64,000 nucleotides of DNA from Carposina sasakii (GCA_014607495.2 CP053156.1:248001-312000), one strand, 5' to 3'; positions 11,410-21,338 are shown, counted from the stretch's first letter. Notes: a model not told the origin generated them from the sequence alone. A program made the numbers and translations.

Positions 11410-12203
11410 AAAAGCGGGTGGGGCTGTGTCGGGGCACACGGCCGTTGGTTTTAACGTGAAACGTCTATGTTAGCGAATCGCTTTTAAAGTAAAAGATTGA
11501 AATGAAAACAAGATGGACGCTGTTTTAAGTATTTTAATAAAAAAAGAACAGGTACGTAATAGAAACATAAAATACATAGCAAATGTTTATATATTTATTG
11601 TCACTTTCTGGTTATTTTAAATAGCAGCCGCCCACGACTTCGTCCGCGTGAGGGGGCGTTGTACCCGTGCGAAGCCGGGCAGGTTGTTGTATAGACTGTA
11701 GCCTTCCTTGGTAAATGGGCTATCTAACACTGAAAGAATTTTTCAAATCAGACCAGTAGTTCCTGAGATTAGCGCGTTCAAACAAACAAACAAACAAACT
11801 CTTCAGCTTTATAATATTAGTATAGATATAAATACTGTCCAAATTACACTTATTTTTGTATAAATCAATCGGTTCAAATAAACTTGACAAACACACGAAA
11901 GAATCACCACGCTATAAAGTCGGAGTCACGAGTTACACTGAATAGAAACAAGCGCGAGCGCCGGTTTCGCACAGTTATCGCAGTATCCCTCCCCCGCCCC
12001 CCCGCTTGACCCCGACACGAACTCAATGTCATAACAGCGAGCTGACTATATAAGTGAAATATTTACACCACATTTTTGTTTCTAAGACCAATAGTTTTTT
12101 AATTATTAAGGTACGATGATATAGACCTTTTCGTTACGGTCCAGTTTTTAAACCTGGTACCCGTATGTGTCGGCGCGATTTTAAAGACGTTTCACGTCAA
12201 AAA
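11410..12203. mobile_element. 0.8-kb inverted-repeat element with nested Helitron, copy A
   Basis: Nearly identical to 52172-52965. The inner inverted repeats are AACGTGAAACGTC (near 11453) and GACGTTTCACGT (near 12185). Homology starts at AAAAAGCGGGTGGGGCTGTG and ends at CGTCAAAAA. Both copies hold the same reversed family-1 Helitron at the same site, so the Helitron was present before the larger unit was copied. There is no coding region. Confidence 0.75.
11630..11832 (-). mobile_element. Helitron-like element, family 1, nested
   Basis: Reverse copy of the 2704-2915 element, ending in the reversed TATACTAATATTATAAAGC start. It lies inside the 0.8-kb inverted-repeat element. Confidence 0.7.
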
Positions 12204-12218
12204 TTGGTGGACCAAATG

Positions 12219-12310
12219 TAGCCGCCCTGCTCCGTGTAGCGGATGCAGGAGAGAACCACAATCGAATGCAAAATCCTAGAACGCGATATCGAAGTTTCTT
12301 ACAATGTTTG

Positions 12311-12313
<3 letters not shown>
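12219..12313 (+). mobile_element. Older LTR element: left part of 5' LTR
   Basis: Starts TGTAGCCGCC and includes GGATGCAGGAGAGAACCAC and CGCGATATCGAAGTTTCTTA. The same order occurs without a break at 17611-17771. There the next bases are ATATATACATGGGCC, so the sequence here continues at 17066 after the interruption by the gypsy element. Confidence 0.6.

Positions 12314-12391
<78 letters not shown>
12314..12391. repeat. (TA)n microsatellite
   Basis: About 39 TA units. It marks the left boundary of the gypsy insertion. A shorter TA run lies at the right boundary (17066-17083), and the uninterrupted paralogue at 17698-17706 has a short ATATATA. Confidence 0.9.
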
Positions 12392-12392
<1 letters not shown>

Positions 12393-12825
12393 CGTAGATG
12401 GGTCGAGTGGCGTGCCGTTAGGTGTGTCCGACATCTTCCAAAATCCGAAATAAAGAATGCGGCGTGTAGTAAACAAGCTTAATTAGGAATCACAAACACT
12501 TTCACTGTATCTACGCATAAGATTACCAGGATTCTAGCGGATAACGTAGAAACGTGGTAAGTACAAGACAGAGGCTGATTAGCACCCGTGCTTCGCTCGA
12601 CAGTCGCAACAAAAAAGCACGGAATACCCTCCGGCTCAATTCAAACGACCCGGTGGTCGTTGTAAATCTACAGTGGCGCCCTCTCAGTACTCTGTCTTGT
12701 CTTTACCCAAGTGACAGCTGTCCTCCAGTCAGTGATAGCTGTCGACTTGACGTTTCTAACTTCAACGATTGAAAATAGATGGCGTTGGAGATCCGACTGT
12801 AGGATATGACATCTTGATCTCCGAC
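12392..12825 (-). mobile_element. Gypsy 3' LTR plus truncated leader and gag start
   Basis: Almost identical to 16630-17065. In the minus sense it starts TGTCGGAGATC, the same LTR start as the 5' copy. It continues through the LTR into the leader and the first gag codons (MSDTPNGTPLDPSTS), then stops at the TA run. A normal 3' LTR would not be followed by gag, so this is best read as the start of a second tandem element cut off at the integration border. Confidence 0.7.
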
Positions 12826-13062
12826 ACGGCCATTTTGACAGACTACCCGTCCTCGGGTAGAACCGATGAATCTGTGAACAAGATAACTCAAGGAAGTATC
12901 TGCGCTCGGCCATTCTGCCTTAACTTAAATTTAAAGACTTCTTATTACAATAGTTCATGAAATCACAAAAATCGCTCATCGACCGTCAAGTTCCCAAAAT
13001 CTTTACGTAAAGACATAAAAAATAAAAGATAAGCAGACTCGCACATACGTTTAAATCAGTCA

Positions 13063-13275
13063 GACCTTTCCTTCGGTCAACATTACAGTAACAGTTAGTC
13101 ATATAGCCAGTCCTTCGGCTATCTACTATGGAAACACAGTCCTTCGGTTTCCAACACACACATGTAGCACAGTCCATCGGCTACCTACTACGGAAACACG
13201 GTCCTTCGGTTTCCCACACACACACATGTAGCACTGTCCATCGGCTACAGCAGAAACTCGGTCCTTCGGTTCTGC
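13063..13275 (-). repeat. Hairpin array 1 in gypsy 3' noncoding region
   Basis: Six short hairpins share a loop like ACAGTCCTTCG in the plus reading, with different stems. They are ATAGCC/GGCTAT (13103-13122), TGGAAAC/GTTTCCA (13129-13153), GTAGC/GCTAC (13164-13184), GGAAAC/GTTTCC (13192-13214), GTAGC/GCTAC (13228-13248) and GCAGAA/TTCTGC (13250-13275). A weaker GACC/GGTC one lies at 13063-13078. Loops are 11 nt in the core units. The units also form an imperfect tandem repeat of about 62 bp with CA-rich spacers. Function unknown. Confidence 0.8.
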
Positions 13276-13508
13276 CACAAATACATACTACTGTCTGTCA
13301 AGGGTTTGTCAAAGTCACAATTTAAAAAAACCGGTCAGTAACTTGTACATCGCATATGAAAATTCATTCATTTAGACTCTGAGGTCACATTAATTTCGAT
13401 ATCAAAATTACTAGGAACTTGATGGTCTGACACACACAAGGTAAATAATTCCAAAACAAGGCTACAGTATTCACAATCCATATAGAGTAACGTCAGTCAA
13501 GTAAGTCT

Positions 13509-13667
13509 AGTTGCCTCAATCTAGCAACTCTTGGAAACTTCCATCCAGCTTCCGTAAACCAGTCTAGTCACTTCCATCCAGTGACTCTTAGAAACTTCCA
13601 TCCAGCTTCCGTATACCAGTCTAGTCACTTCTATCCAGTGACTCTTGAATACCTCTATCCGGTATCC
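13509..13667 (-). repeat. Hairpin array 2 in gypsy 3' noncoding region
   Basis: Six hairpins each have a 9-nt loop, TGGATGGAA-like in the minus (sense) reading. The positions are 13509-13529 (AGTTGC/GCAACT), 13533-13553, 13566-13586 (AGTCAC/GTGACT), 13591-13609, 13623-13643 (AGTCAC/GTGACT) and 13647-13667. Stems at 13533, 13591 and 13647 close only with a G-U pair in the minus-sense RNA, matching the element's coding strand. The units sit in pairs with a period of about 57 bp. Function unknown. Confidence 0.8.
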
Positions 13668-13697
13668 GTAAACCACTCTCAATCAGTCAACTCAACA

Positions 13698-14939
13698 TTA
13701 ATTTGAACATGACGGTCCATCCCCGTCAAGTTCGCACAGATTATCATCACGGTCACATGTCAGCATGTCATTGGTAATGTCATTCGCAGGCATTCGCCTA
13801 AGTCTGTCATGTGCGTACTTATAGGTTCTATTGGAATTAAGGGCTTTAAGAACATAACGATTACCTTCAAGTACCTCCGATACCCTAAAAGGACCTCTAT
13901 ACTTCGGATCAATTAATCGAATTTCGAGTTCACCTGTAGTTTTTGGCAAACCTGTTGTAAAATAACTGGAATATTCACCTAAAATAGTTAAAAGATCTGA
14001 CTTTTTACAAGAGGGTATATCTGTGTCAACATTACTAAAGTCGTTACTGATACTAGAATCGGTTAAAACGTCACAATTTAAAACTGTCAAATTATTTTGT
14101 TTTGAAATGCTAAAATTATTTGTTGACAAGTCAATAACGAAGCCTTGACTCAATATTTCACGACCTAGCATAATATCACTACGCATATACACATCGGGTA
14201 AAACATGTAATAAAAGTTCTAAACAATAATCATTAATTTCAACATTACACAGTATTTGCTGGGTGCTGAATACATTGGTTTGACCAATTCCCGTTAGAGA
14301 GACAGTTTTAGCAATTCTTTTACCATTGAAACTTGATGCAACGCTTTCTTTTATTAGTGAACACTCAGCACCCGAATCAAAATGAAAATCATAAAATCTA
14401 CCTTGATTATTAAGAGCGCCGGTCGGTGGTAAAGCGGTAAGTGCAACTATCTTTCGTGGATTCAGACGAATTTGACCTCGGCGCACCTCGAAGCCTAGGT
14501 ACTCTACTTTTTCTTTCAGCAATGAGCACTTTTTAGGATTTAACGAAAATCCCTTCCCAGAAAGAACTTCTAATACTACCTTTAGTCTATCGAAAGCTTC
14601 GTCGATGTTACTGGCCACAACTAGCACGTCATCCATGTACACTACAACGTACTTGTTCACGAGATCGCCTAGAGCATGTATGAGAGCACGTTGAAACACT
14701 GCAGGAGCATTTTTCAAACCGAAGGGCATAGTAAGGTACTCATACTGACCTTCAGTTGTCACGAATGCTGTGCGCTCTATGGACTCCGACTCGATAGGGA
14801 TCTGGTGAAATCCCGATGCTAAATCTAAAATTGTAAAAAAATGTCCTCCATGCAACCTAGCAATCTGTTCAGATATGAGTGGTAAAGGAAAACGGTCAGC
14901 AACGGTGTTATCGTTCAACTCCCTATAATCGACACACAT
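13698..14939 (-). pseudogene. Gypsy-type pol, chimeric: RT, second protease, integrase tail
   Basis: A 413-codon frame. Residues about 1-180 are reverse transcriptase (CVDYRELN, the LTMPFGLKNAPAVFQR motif and the catalytic YMDD in VVVYMDDVLV), and the frame leaves RT in the thumb region. At about residue 190 it passes directly into an aspartic protease-like stretch (FHFDSGAECSLIKES, then GREILSQG). It then passes into an integrase C-terminal GPY/F-like tail (KYRGPFRVSEVLEGNRYVLK). RNase H and the integrase catalytic core are absent. The RT start is out of frame with the upstream frame. The element is therefore not autonomous. Confidence 0.85.
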
Positions 14940-16426
14940 TCTATCTGAACCGTCTTTTTTTTTACCAAAAGTATCGGGCTTGCGAACGGTGAAGAACTAG
15001 GTCTAATTACCTTAGCATTAAGCAGCTCGTTGATCTTGCCCCTCACAATCTGACGTTCATCTGGGGTCAGCCTGTATGGGCGACGATTTACCGTCTTGTG
15101 TGGGTCTACGAGCCGTATCTGCATAGGTTCAGTGTCAGCAGGAGAAGTAGGTGCACCGGTAATGAAACTAAGCTTGAACCGTTCTAAAATCTCAATCAAC
15201 CTAGGTCTGTATTCATTACTAACGTCAGTATCTACCAAGTCAAGGTCTATACCATTATTTGCAACTACATCACATGATTCGACTATGTTAATTTTCTCGA
15301 AACGTACTTTATCTACCGACATATGTACAGTCAAACCGATAGCTAGAATTTCACGTCCGATCATAATGTTGTATCGCAAACAATGGTCAGGTAAAACATG
15401 AAGGAGTATCTCAAAGTTAATATTGTCAATGTCAATTGTCGTTAAAATTTGCATGGTCGAGGCTATAGAAGTTTGTCCTATACCAGTCATAGAAACATTG
15501 TCATAAATTCGCTTACCACTAAATTTCAAAGCAATCGATTCTTTAACTAAGGAACACTCTGAACCTGAGTCGTAAGTAAATGGGAATGACTCACCAGAGT
15601 GACGCAGAGAACCCGAAGGCGCATTCACAATACACACGTCTACTCGCTTTTCCTTAGCTGGACCAGTTCCAGTGCCGCCGCCGGTACCGTTGTTCCCCTC
15701 CTTGATTTTCCTCTTCGGGCAGTCGGATGCATAGTGGCCTTGTTCCCGGCAGTTGAAGCAGGTGATGCGATCGGTTCTCCCTGTAGGTTGGTTGGTCGAG
15801 TTATGGTCCCCGTGAAAGGACCTGTGTTTGGACCGGTCATCTTGCTTCTTCGAATTGGCTTTGTTGCGACATTGAAGAGATTTGTGGCCTAGTTGTCCAC
15901 AATTAAAGCACTTGATGGTCACAGCAGATCCATTAGGTCGGTTTCTTTTTAGGTCGGGTCCATCACGATAAATACTTGATGAATAACTTCTCTTCAGGAA
16001 CGAGACAGCCTTCAGTTCCTTTTGTAAATGGTTACGCATCTTGATGTCAGTCGTTATAGCAATCCTCTGAACACGTGGCTCTTTTTTTGAAATATGAGCT
16101 AAGACAGTAGCTATTGCTATCTGTTCTGTAGTCAGTCCATTCCACCTTGCCATTAAGGATGTTATGAGGGTAGCGGCGTATAAGGCCAGGCACTCGTTAT
16201 CTCTCGGTTTCTTGTCGTGCATACTGATGAGAAAGGAAGCAGCAGTTTCAGGACAGTCATACCTTGCTACGAAAAGCTCCTTAAAATCGGCCCACGTCAT
16301 ATTAGGAAACGATATTGAAGACAGCCAAGATGATGCTTCGCCCTTGAGTCGTGGCTTAACGCGATCATCAGAGAAGATCCATGGCGATGTCGATCTGTGA
16401 TACACATGTCCGCAGTCGTTATCCAA
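14915..16426 (-). pseudogene. Gypsy-type gag C-terminus, zinc knuckles and protease
   Basis: A 503-codon frame. Capsid-like sequence (WADFKELFVARY) is followed by two CCHC zinc knuckles (CFNCGQLGHKSLQC and CFNCREQGHYASDC), a glycine-rich linker and an aspartic protease-like domain (YDSGSECSLVKES, GREILAIG). It then reaches the RT entry region (NRRPYRLTPDERQIV, VIRPSSSPFASPILLVKKK). It overlaps the gag N-terminal frame above and the RT frame below in different phases, so at least two frameshifts break the polyprotein. Two knuckles and DSG-type protease fit a Ty3/gypsy element of the Mag-like kind; that lineage is an inference. Confidence 0.85.
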
Positions 16427-16674
16427 GCTCGGGCGTCGATGTCTCTTTTCTCTGGGTCGAAATCAGGAAGGCGAATAGAGTCCGAAGATGCAGGTAGTTT
16501 TATTGCTTGCACCAACGCCAGAAAATTTTGATTTTGTTGCTCGAAGAGAAGACGCCATTTTTCTTCGCTCGAGTCACTATTTGAAGCACGTGTTTCATGT
16601 GGGTGATCCGGGTTGCATCCCACGCCTGATGACGTAGATGGGTCGAGTGGCGTGCCGTTAGGTGTGTCCGACAT
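16297..16674 (-). pseudogene. Gypsy-type gag N-terminus
   Basis: Starts at the ATG at 16674 (MSDTPNGTPL). An in-frame upstream methionine at 16716 lies in the leader. The sequence includes EEKWRLLFEQQNQNFLALV and LPDFDPEKRDIDARAWI, typical of gag with a capsid-like helix. The frame ends by frameshift, and the capsid continues in the frame at 14915-16426. The same first codons are duplicated at 12392-12434. Confidence 0.75.
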
Positions 16675-17065
16675 CTTCCAAAATCCGAAATAAAGAATGC
16701 GGCGTGTAGTAAACAAGCTTAATTAGGAATCACAAACACTTTCACTGTATCTACGCATAAGATTACCAGGATTCTAGCGGATAACGTAGAAACGTGGTAA
16801 GTACAAGACAGAGGCTGATTAGCACCCGTGCTTCGCTCGACAGTCGCAACAAAAAAGCACGGAATACCCTCCGGCTCAATTCAAACGACCCGGTGGTCGT
16901 TGTAAATCTACAGTGGCGCCCTCTCAGTACTCTGTCTTGTCTTTACCCAAGTGACAGCTGTCCTCCAGTCAGTGATAGCTGTCGACTTGACGTTTCTAAC
17001 TTCAACGATTGAAAATAGATGGCGTTGGAGATCCGACTGTAGGATATGACATCTTGATCTCCGAC
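16630..17065 (-). mobile_element. Gypsy 5' LTR and leader
   Basis: In the minus sense it starts TGTCGGAGATC at 17065, directly against a TA run, and leads into gag. The LTR proper probably ends near CACGCCGCA, giving about 370 bp, followed by a leader of about 35 bp to the gag ATG. It is nearly identical to 12392-12825, which points to a young insertion. A diverged relative lies on the plus strand at 62150-62620. Confidence 0.75.
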
Positions 17066-17149
17066 ATATATATATATATATATATGGGCCAAACAACGAC
17101 TAGTGGCCCGGTGGGGCCGGAAGCGCTTCCCTTTTCACCACCCCCACAT
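17066..17149 (+). mobile_element. Older LTR element: right part of 5' LTR
   Basis: ATATATATGGGCCAAACAACG through CTAGTGGCCCGGTGGGGCCG to CCACCCCCAC is repeated at 17700-17771. After the last shared C the two copies diverge, so this LTR is truncated there. Confidence 0.6.
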
Positions 17150-17597
17150 TGATGACCCCTGTGAACTGGACATACGCAACCTTCAGTCTTCAGGAACTTC
17201 ACCATCATCGCAGCACTCTGCAGCAAAGGTATCACACAACAGCATCACCTCTCCTCTTCTTCCACGACAGCAGCAGCAGCACGCCAGTAGCCAGCAGATT
17301 CATAAGAAGCCGCCATGACAGCTTCCTGGACCTGTTATCAACGCACGCACGCATCGGCGTCATGGAACAACATGTTCTCATTTCACGCGTAGACCAGAAC
17401 ACATCAGCCGCATCACGTTCCCAGTCGCCTCAAAGACCAGAACGCATCGCCGCAACACGTTCCCAGTCGACTCACCGACCAGAATGCATCTCGCCTGCAC
17501 GCTCGTCGCAACACTTTCCGGTCTATTCACTGACCCCAATGCATACTTGTGAGAATACGCGCTGGGTGCTGCCAAAGACATATCGACCTCCGGTCTG
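17150..17597 (+). pseudogene. Internal remnant of the older LTR element
   Basis: A long open frame covers 17149-17898, but its product (RSQSPQRPERIAATRSQST and similar) shows no domain I recognise and has a low-complexity arginine/serine/glutamine character. It lies between two LTR-like copies and ends in a polypurine tract, so I treat it as a remnant of internal retroelement sequence, not a host gene. Confidence 0.45.
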
Positions 17598-17925
17598 GAA
17601 GGGGAGTAATGTAGCGGAGCCATCTATCGGATGCAGGAGAGAACCACAATCTAATTCAAAATCCTTGAACGCGATATCGAAGTTTCTTACAATGATTGAT
17701 ATATACATGGGCCAAACAACTACTAGTGGCCCGGTGGGGCCGGAAGCGCTGCCCTTTTCACCACCCCCACACTCCGCGCATCCTGCTCCTGCTGCTGTAT
17801 TAGGGACGTGGCTGCGCCGCATCAGCCGTACCTACCTCACAATGATACGGGACCTCTGGCCCAACACAAAATTCTTGTGTGAGAATAATAAAATATAATA
17901 GTAAAAATGCTATTTTTTACAAAGA
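17598..17925 (+). mobile_element. Older LTR element: polypurine tract and 3' LTR
   Basis: GGAAGGGGAG (17598-17607) precedes TGTAGCGGAG, a polypurine-tract and LTR-start arrangement for a plus-strand element. The LTR contains the uninterrupted version of the site that was hit by the gypsy element. Downstream AATAATAAAATA near 17884 is a plausible polyadenylation signal. Confidence 0.5.
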
Positions 17926-18497
17926 AGTAACCGAAGCTTTAATAGTAGAAAATGGCTAATAATTATCGTTCGTTTCACAGGTGAAACGAATGCAGGCATC
18001 AGCGTTACCACGATGCATTAGCGATCGTCACAAATTCTCGATAGTGCCTGCATTTCCGAGAAATAAATAAAACAGTGTGCAAAAAAAAAAACATTAAAAA
18101 TATCGCGCTCGCTACGCTCGCGCTATAATATTTTCTTTGTACATTTTTTACACATTTAGTGCCGGCGACTACATATAACACTAAACTATTACACTATTTT
18201 AAAGGCGAAAATCTTTGAGTGTCTGTTTCTTACTTCTTCACGTCTACAAACGGATGGAGCAATTTTAATAAAATTTTGTATGGAGTTAGCTGACACCTGG
18301 ATTAACACATAGGCTGTTTTTTCTGCAGTTAAGTTTTTCAAGTGTACAATATAGAATAAATATTTTTGAGTACAGTACTTACGTACATTAATAAAATACC
18401 TACTTTTTACTTGTATCTATTGTTATCAAAATTAAATTATAAGTTCTTGACTTGACTATGTGACCCCCTGCTGGCCCCAAAGCTGGATCCGCCCTTG

Positions 18498-18735
18498 CAT
18501 GCGCCCATGAAGAAATCGTAATCCGGCTAAAGTTTTACTCGGCTTACCTGCATATAAAACCGTGCACACGCACTAGATTCACATCACAAGTAATCAAAAT
18601 ATGACTTATCTACCAGAAAACATCACTTTACGGATACATGCAAGCCATTTACAAATAATTTTTCATTTTCACAAGAAAATTACACCTGCACCCTTCCAGC
18701 TTTTCCCGCCGAATCCCGAATCCTTGACAGTTAAT
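18498..18735 (-). repeat. Family R repeat, second part
   Basis: Continues the copy broken at 10961, after the duplicated CATGCGCC. It includes TAAAGTTTTACTCGGCTTAC and CATGCAAGCCATTTACAAAT and ends near the CAGCTTTTCCCGCCGAATC start of the family. Confidence 0.8.
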
Positions 18736-18894
18736 TTAGCACAGAAAGGAAATGCAACTGATCGTTGAACTGGTAATTTATTATTTAATGCAATCGATAT
18801 GAGATTTATGCAGAGATTGTGGGGCCGTCGCTGCATAATATATATATCAAAAGGTAACTACATAACCTGTCCAGATGGCGCTGTTCAGCATATA

Positions 18895-19282
18895 TACAGG
18901 GTGATTTTCGGTCGTCAACGTTCCCGAAAACTACGGAATCTCCTCATCATCACGATCATTTTTCTCCATGGAAGCATACCTGGGAAGTGTCTGGTTTCCA
19001 AAATATTAGGGTCCAAAGTTGAGTAAATAGACTGCGTTTCTCTGCATAAATGCACATAGACGCGCGTAGCAGGATTTTTTCACGAAAAATAATTAATATC
19101 TGTCTATAAAAAAAACTAACATAAACACTAGACACTATAAATTTCGCACGATCAAGGAATTTAAAATTTTTTTTCAAAAAAATTTTTTTTTTTCCAGCTT
19201 TTTTTTTGGCATAAACTTACTTTATTTCATGTATAGAATACTTACCCTTCGTTAAAGGTGGCCACAAAAAAACAGCCTGTAT
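18895..19282 (+). mobile_element. MITE with TACAGG ends, copy 2
   Basis: Runs from TACAGGGTGATTTTCGGTCG to a complement-like AACAGCCTGTA. It is the same family as 3453-3743 with an extra AT-rich segment of about 90 bp near 19150-19250. It is non-coding. Confidence 0.75.
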
Positions 19283-19819
19283 ATGTTATGACAGGTTATG
19301 TACCTTTTGATGCACCTAATGCGTTTACTTAGTAAGGTAAGATTTTCGTTTATAGATCTTCGTTAAGCAAGTCATCGCTAGATGGCGCTGTTTTACAATT
19401 TTTTATATATTTAATTTGTAGTTAACGGTAATGTGTCGCATTTCGCAGGGGTTGTCACAATGCGGCATTATCACATTCCTAACATGAAATTATTTATGAT
19501 TCGCAATTCGCACTATAGATAAGAAACTACTTACTTACACAATTTCTATAAAGATGTACATTTGACCTGTTTGCATTAGTCATCAACGACCTCGTCGTCC
19601 TAGCTACCTACATCCGAGCGGCATCTCTTTAACGAGTGCAGTATGTCATATTTCTAACCCAGTTCATATTATAGATAAGAAATAAAAAAAACAATGGATA
19701 ACTAATTAGAACTCTTTGTTTTTTTATACATCACCCGCTAGTCTACTTTGTTACAAGAAAACAATGTATTTCTGGAATTCGTAATATAATTTTTTTATTA
19801 TCAAAGTGTCTTACTTCTA
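19283..19819. other. No gene recognised
   Basis: AT-rich spacer with no long frame and no repeat that I could match elsewhere in the window. Confidence 0.5.
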
Positions 19820-20080
19820 TGCTGCTCTGGGAGTATAAAAAAACGTATAATACTACAGCTGCTTCTCTTCCCGGGCATACGGACAAGTCAGTAGAGGGAC
19901 AAGAGGGTTTTGGTGTTTTGTAGGCGATGGGCTGACCACCTGTCACTACTAACTGAACTTTTACATCTCAACTATACCCTCAAAATTGGTCAGAATTGGC
20001 ACCATGTGGTTCTATCGGCCCTTGGTGCTCTGCCTACCCCGTAAGGGATACTCGTAAAGGCGTGATTATGTATGTAAAGT
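19820..20080 (-). repeat. SINE-like dispersed repeat, copy 3
   Basis: Reverse copy of the family at 60-308, ending in the reversed GGGGTAGGCAGAGCACCAAG block near 20015-20045. Confidence 0.75.
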
Positions 20081-20439
20081 GTCTGAAAAATTGAAGTAGA
20101 AATTTTTTGAGAAGTAAACTACAGGCTCTGCTGGAACATTAATACATGCTAGGGAATAAATATTACAACTCTGCCGGAAAACTAAGGATAAATCTTATGC
20201 CAAGACAAAAGTTAAAGAAAATACATTTTTATTTACGTACGGATTTTATATAAATCAGTGTTTATTTTCCAATTACATTAATAGAAAACTATTTCTAAAT
20301 TCATAATTTATACTGATACAGTAATTGACAACATAATTTTCACATTTTCTAATAAATAGTATATTTATTATACAGCGAGTCTAAAGTAATTATCGATATC
20401 GACTATAACGTCACTATTTATTTTTTTCTATTTATGGTA

Positions 20440-20860
20440 ACCCTTTAGCGATTCGGCGGGAAAAGCTGGAAGGGTGCAGGTGTAATTTTTTGTGAAAATG
20501 AAAAATTATTTGTAAATGGCTTGCATGTGTCCGAAAAGTGATGTTTTCTGGTAGATAAGTTATATTTTGATTACTTGTGATGTGAATCTAGTGCGTGTGC
20601 ATGGTTTTATATGCAGGTAAGCCGAGTAAAACTTTAACTGGATTACGATTTCTTCATGGGCGCATGTAAGTTGTTTCTGCAATAGTTTTCCATTTTGACT
20701 AACTTTACACTTGTTCTTGAGGATTTTCCCGACGTTTCATCATCATCATTATCATCCATCATAAATTCAGAAGTCATTTTACTAGACAATGATTAGGCTG
20801 TATGGGCTTAGTTCCCCTTGCCTTTCCTTCGGGATAAACTAAATAAAATAAAAAAAGTAA
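20440..20860 (+). repeat. Family R repeat, full-length sense copy
   Basis: Runs from GATTCGGCGGGAAAAGCTGG to GGGATAAACTAAATAAAATA plus an A-rich tail. The tail and the lack of terminal inverted repeats suggest a retroposon. The Harbinger element begins 8 bp to the right. Confidence 0.75.
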
Positions 20861-20995
20861 TCCTTTAGGCCCTCCGCACATGGAGCTACTCAAAAGGAAC
20901 TAATCACAAACTAAAATTACTAACGAGTTTTTTGAGCGTCACCGCCCATACATTGCCATACAGGTTCGCACACGACGCGACTAGTCACTAACCAG

Positions 20996-21277
20996 TTAGT
21001 AACGCGTTGGCAACTGATCGCGCGCGACGCTTCGTGCCGGTCGCCGAGCTATTAGGTTACCCGAGTTTACTTTGGACATTCTATAGAATCCCACAAATTT
21101 ATTATCTGTTTCACGCAGCTCTCGTGCTGCAACTGACAATCTGCAGTTTACATTATTTTGGATATATGGGTGAATCCAAAATCTGCGTCGATTCCTTCGG
21201 CGTCTGTTATGATGATAATATAGTATAATGACATCGTCATCTTCGCTCGATCCACTCGACATTTTTATTGCTTCCAA
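20996..21277 (-). pseudogene. Harbinger transposase N-terminal fragment
   Basis: The 93-residue product has an acidic then arginine-rich start. It is followed by RRFWIHPYIQ and RELRETDNKFVGFYRMSKV, the N-terminal block seen in HARBI1-like transposases. The DDE catalytic domain is absent, and the reading passes into unrelated arginine-rich sequence before the stop. It is a relic within a deletion derivative. Confidence 0.7.
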
Positions 21278-21338
21278 TATTTCCCCTTGCTAGGTTTTTC
21301 GCACGTGTTTATTTGGTAGTAGAAATAACAGGAGTGAC

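Larger units (their letters stand above)
10962..18497. mobile_element. 7.5-kb hAT element carrying nested elements
   Basis: The ends are CAACGGCGGATCCAG and CTGGATCCGCCCTTG, a 15-bp inverted repeat with one mismatch of hAT type. The flanks are a perfect 8-bp duplication CATGCGCC (10954-10961 and 18498-18505). No hAT transposase frame is visible. The element's own arms are about 10962-11409 and 17926-18497, and the middle is filled by later insertions (11410-12203 and 12219-17925). A palindromic GCGCTCGCTACGCTCGCGC lies near 18104-18122. Confidence 0.85.

Noticed and set aside
13063..13680. CRISPR-like array of repeats and spacers
   Set aside because: The repeats are hairpin loops in a retroelement noncoding region; unit length and spacers are irregular, and the DNA is eukaryotic with no cas genes.
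17149..17898. Long plus-strand frame of 249 codons as a host gene
   Set aside because: It spans an LTR remnant, a polypurine tract and a second LTR, and its composition is low-complexity with no recognisable domain.
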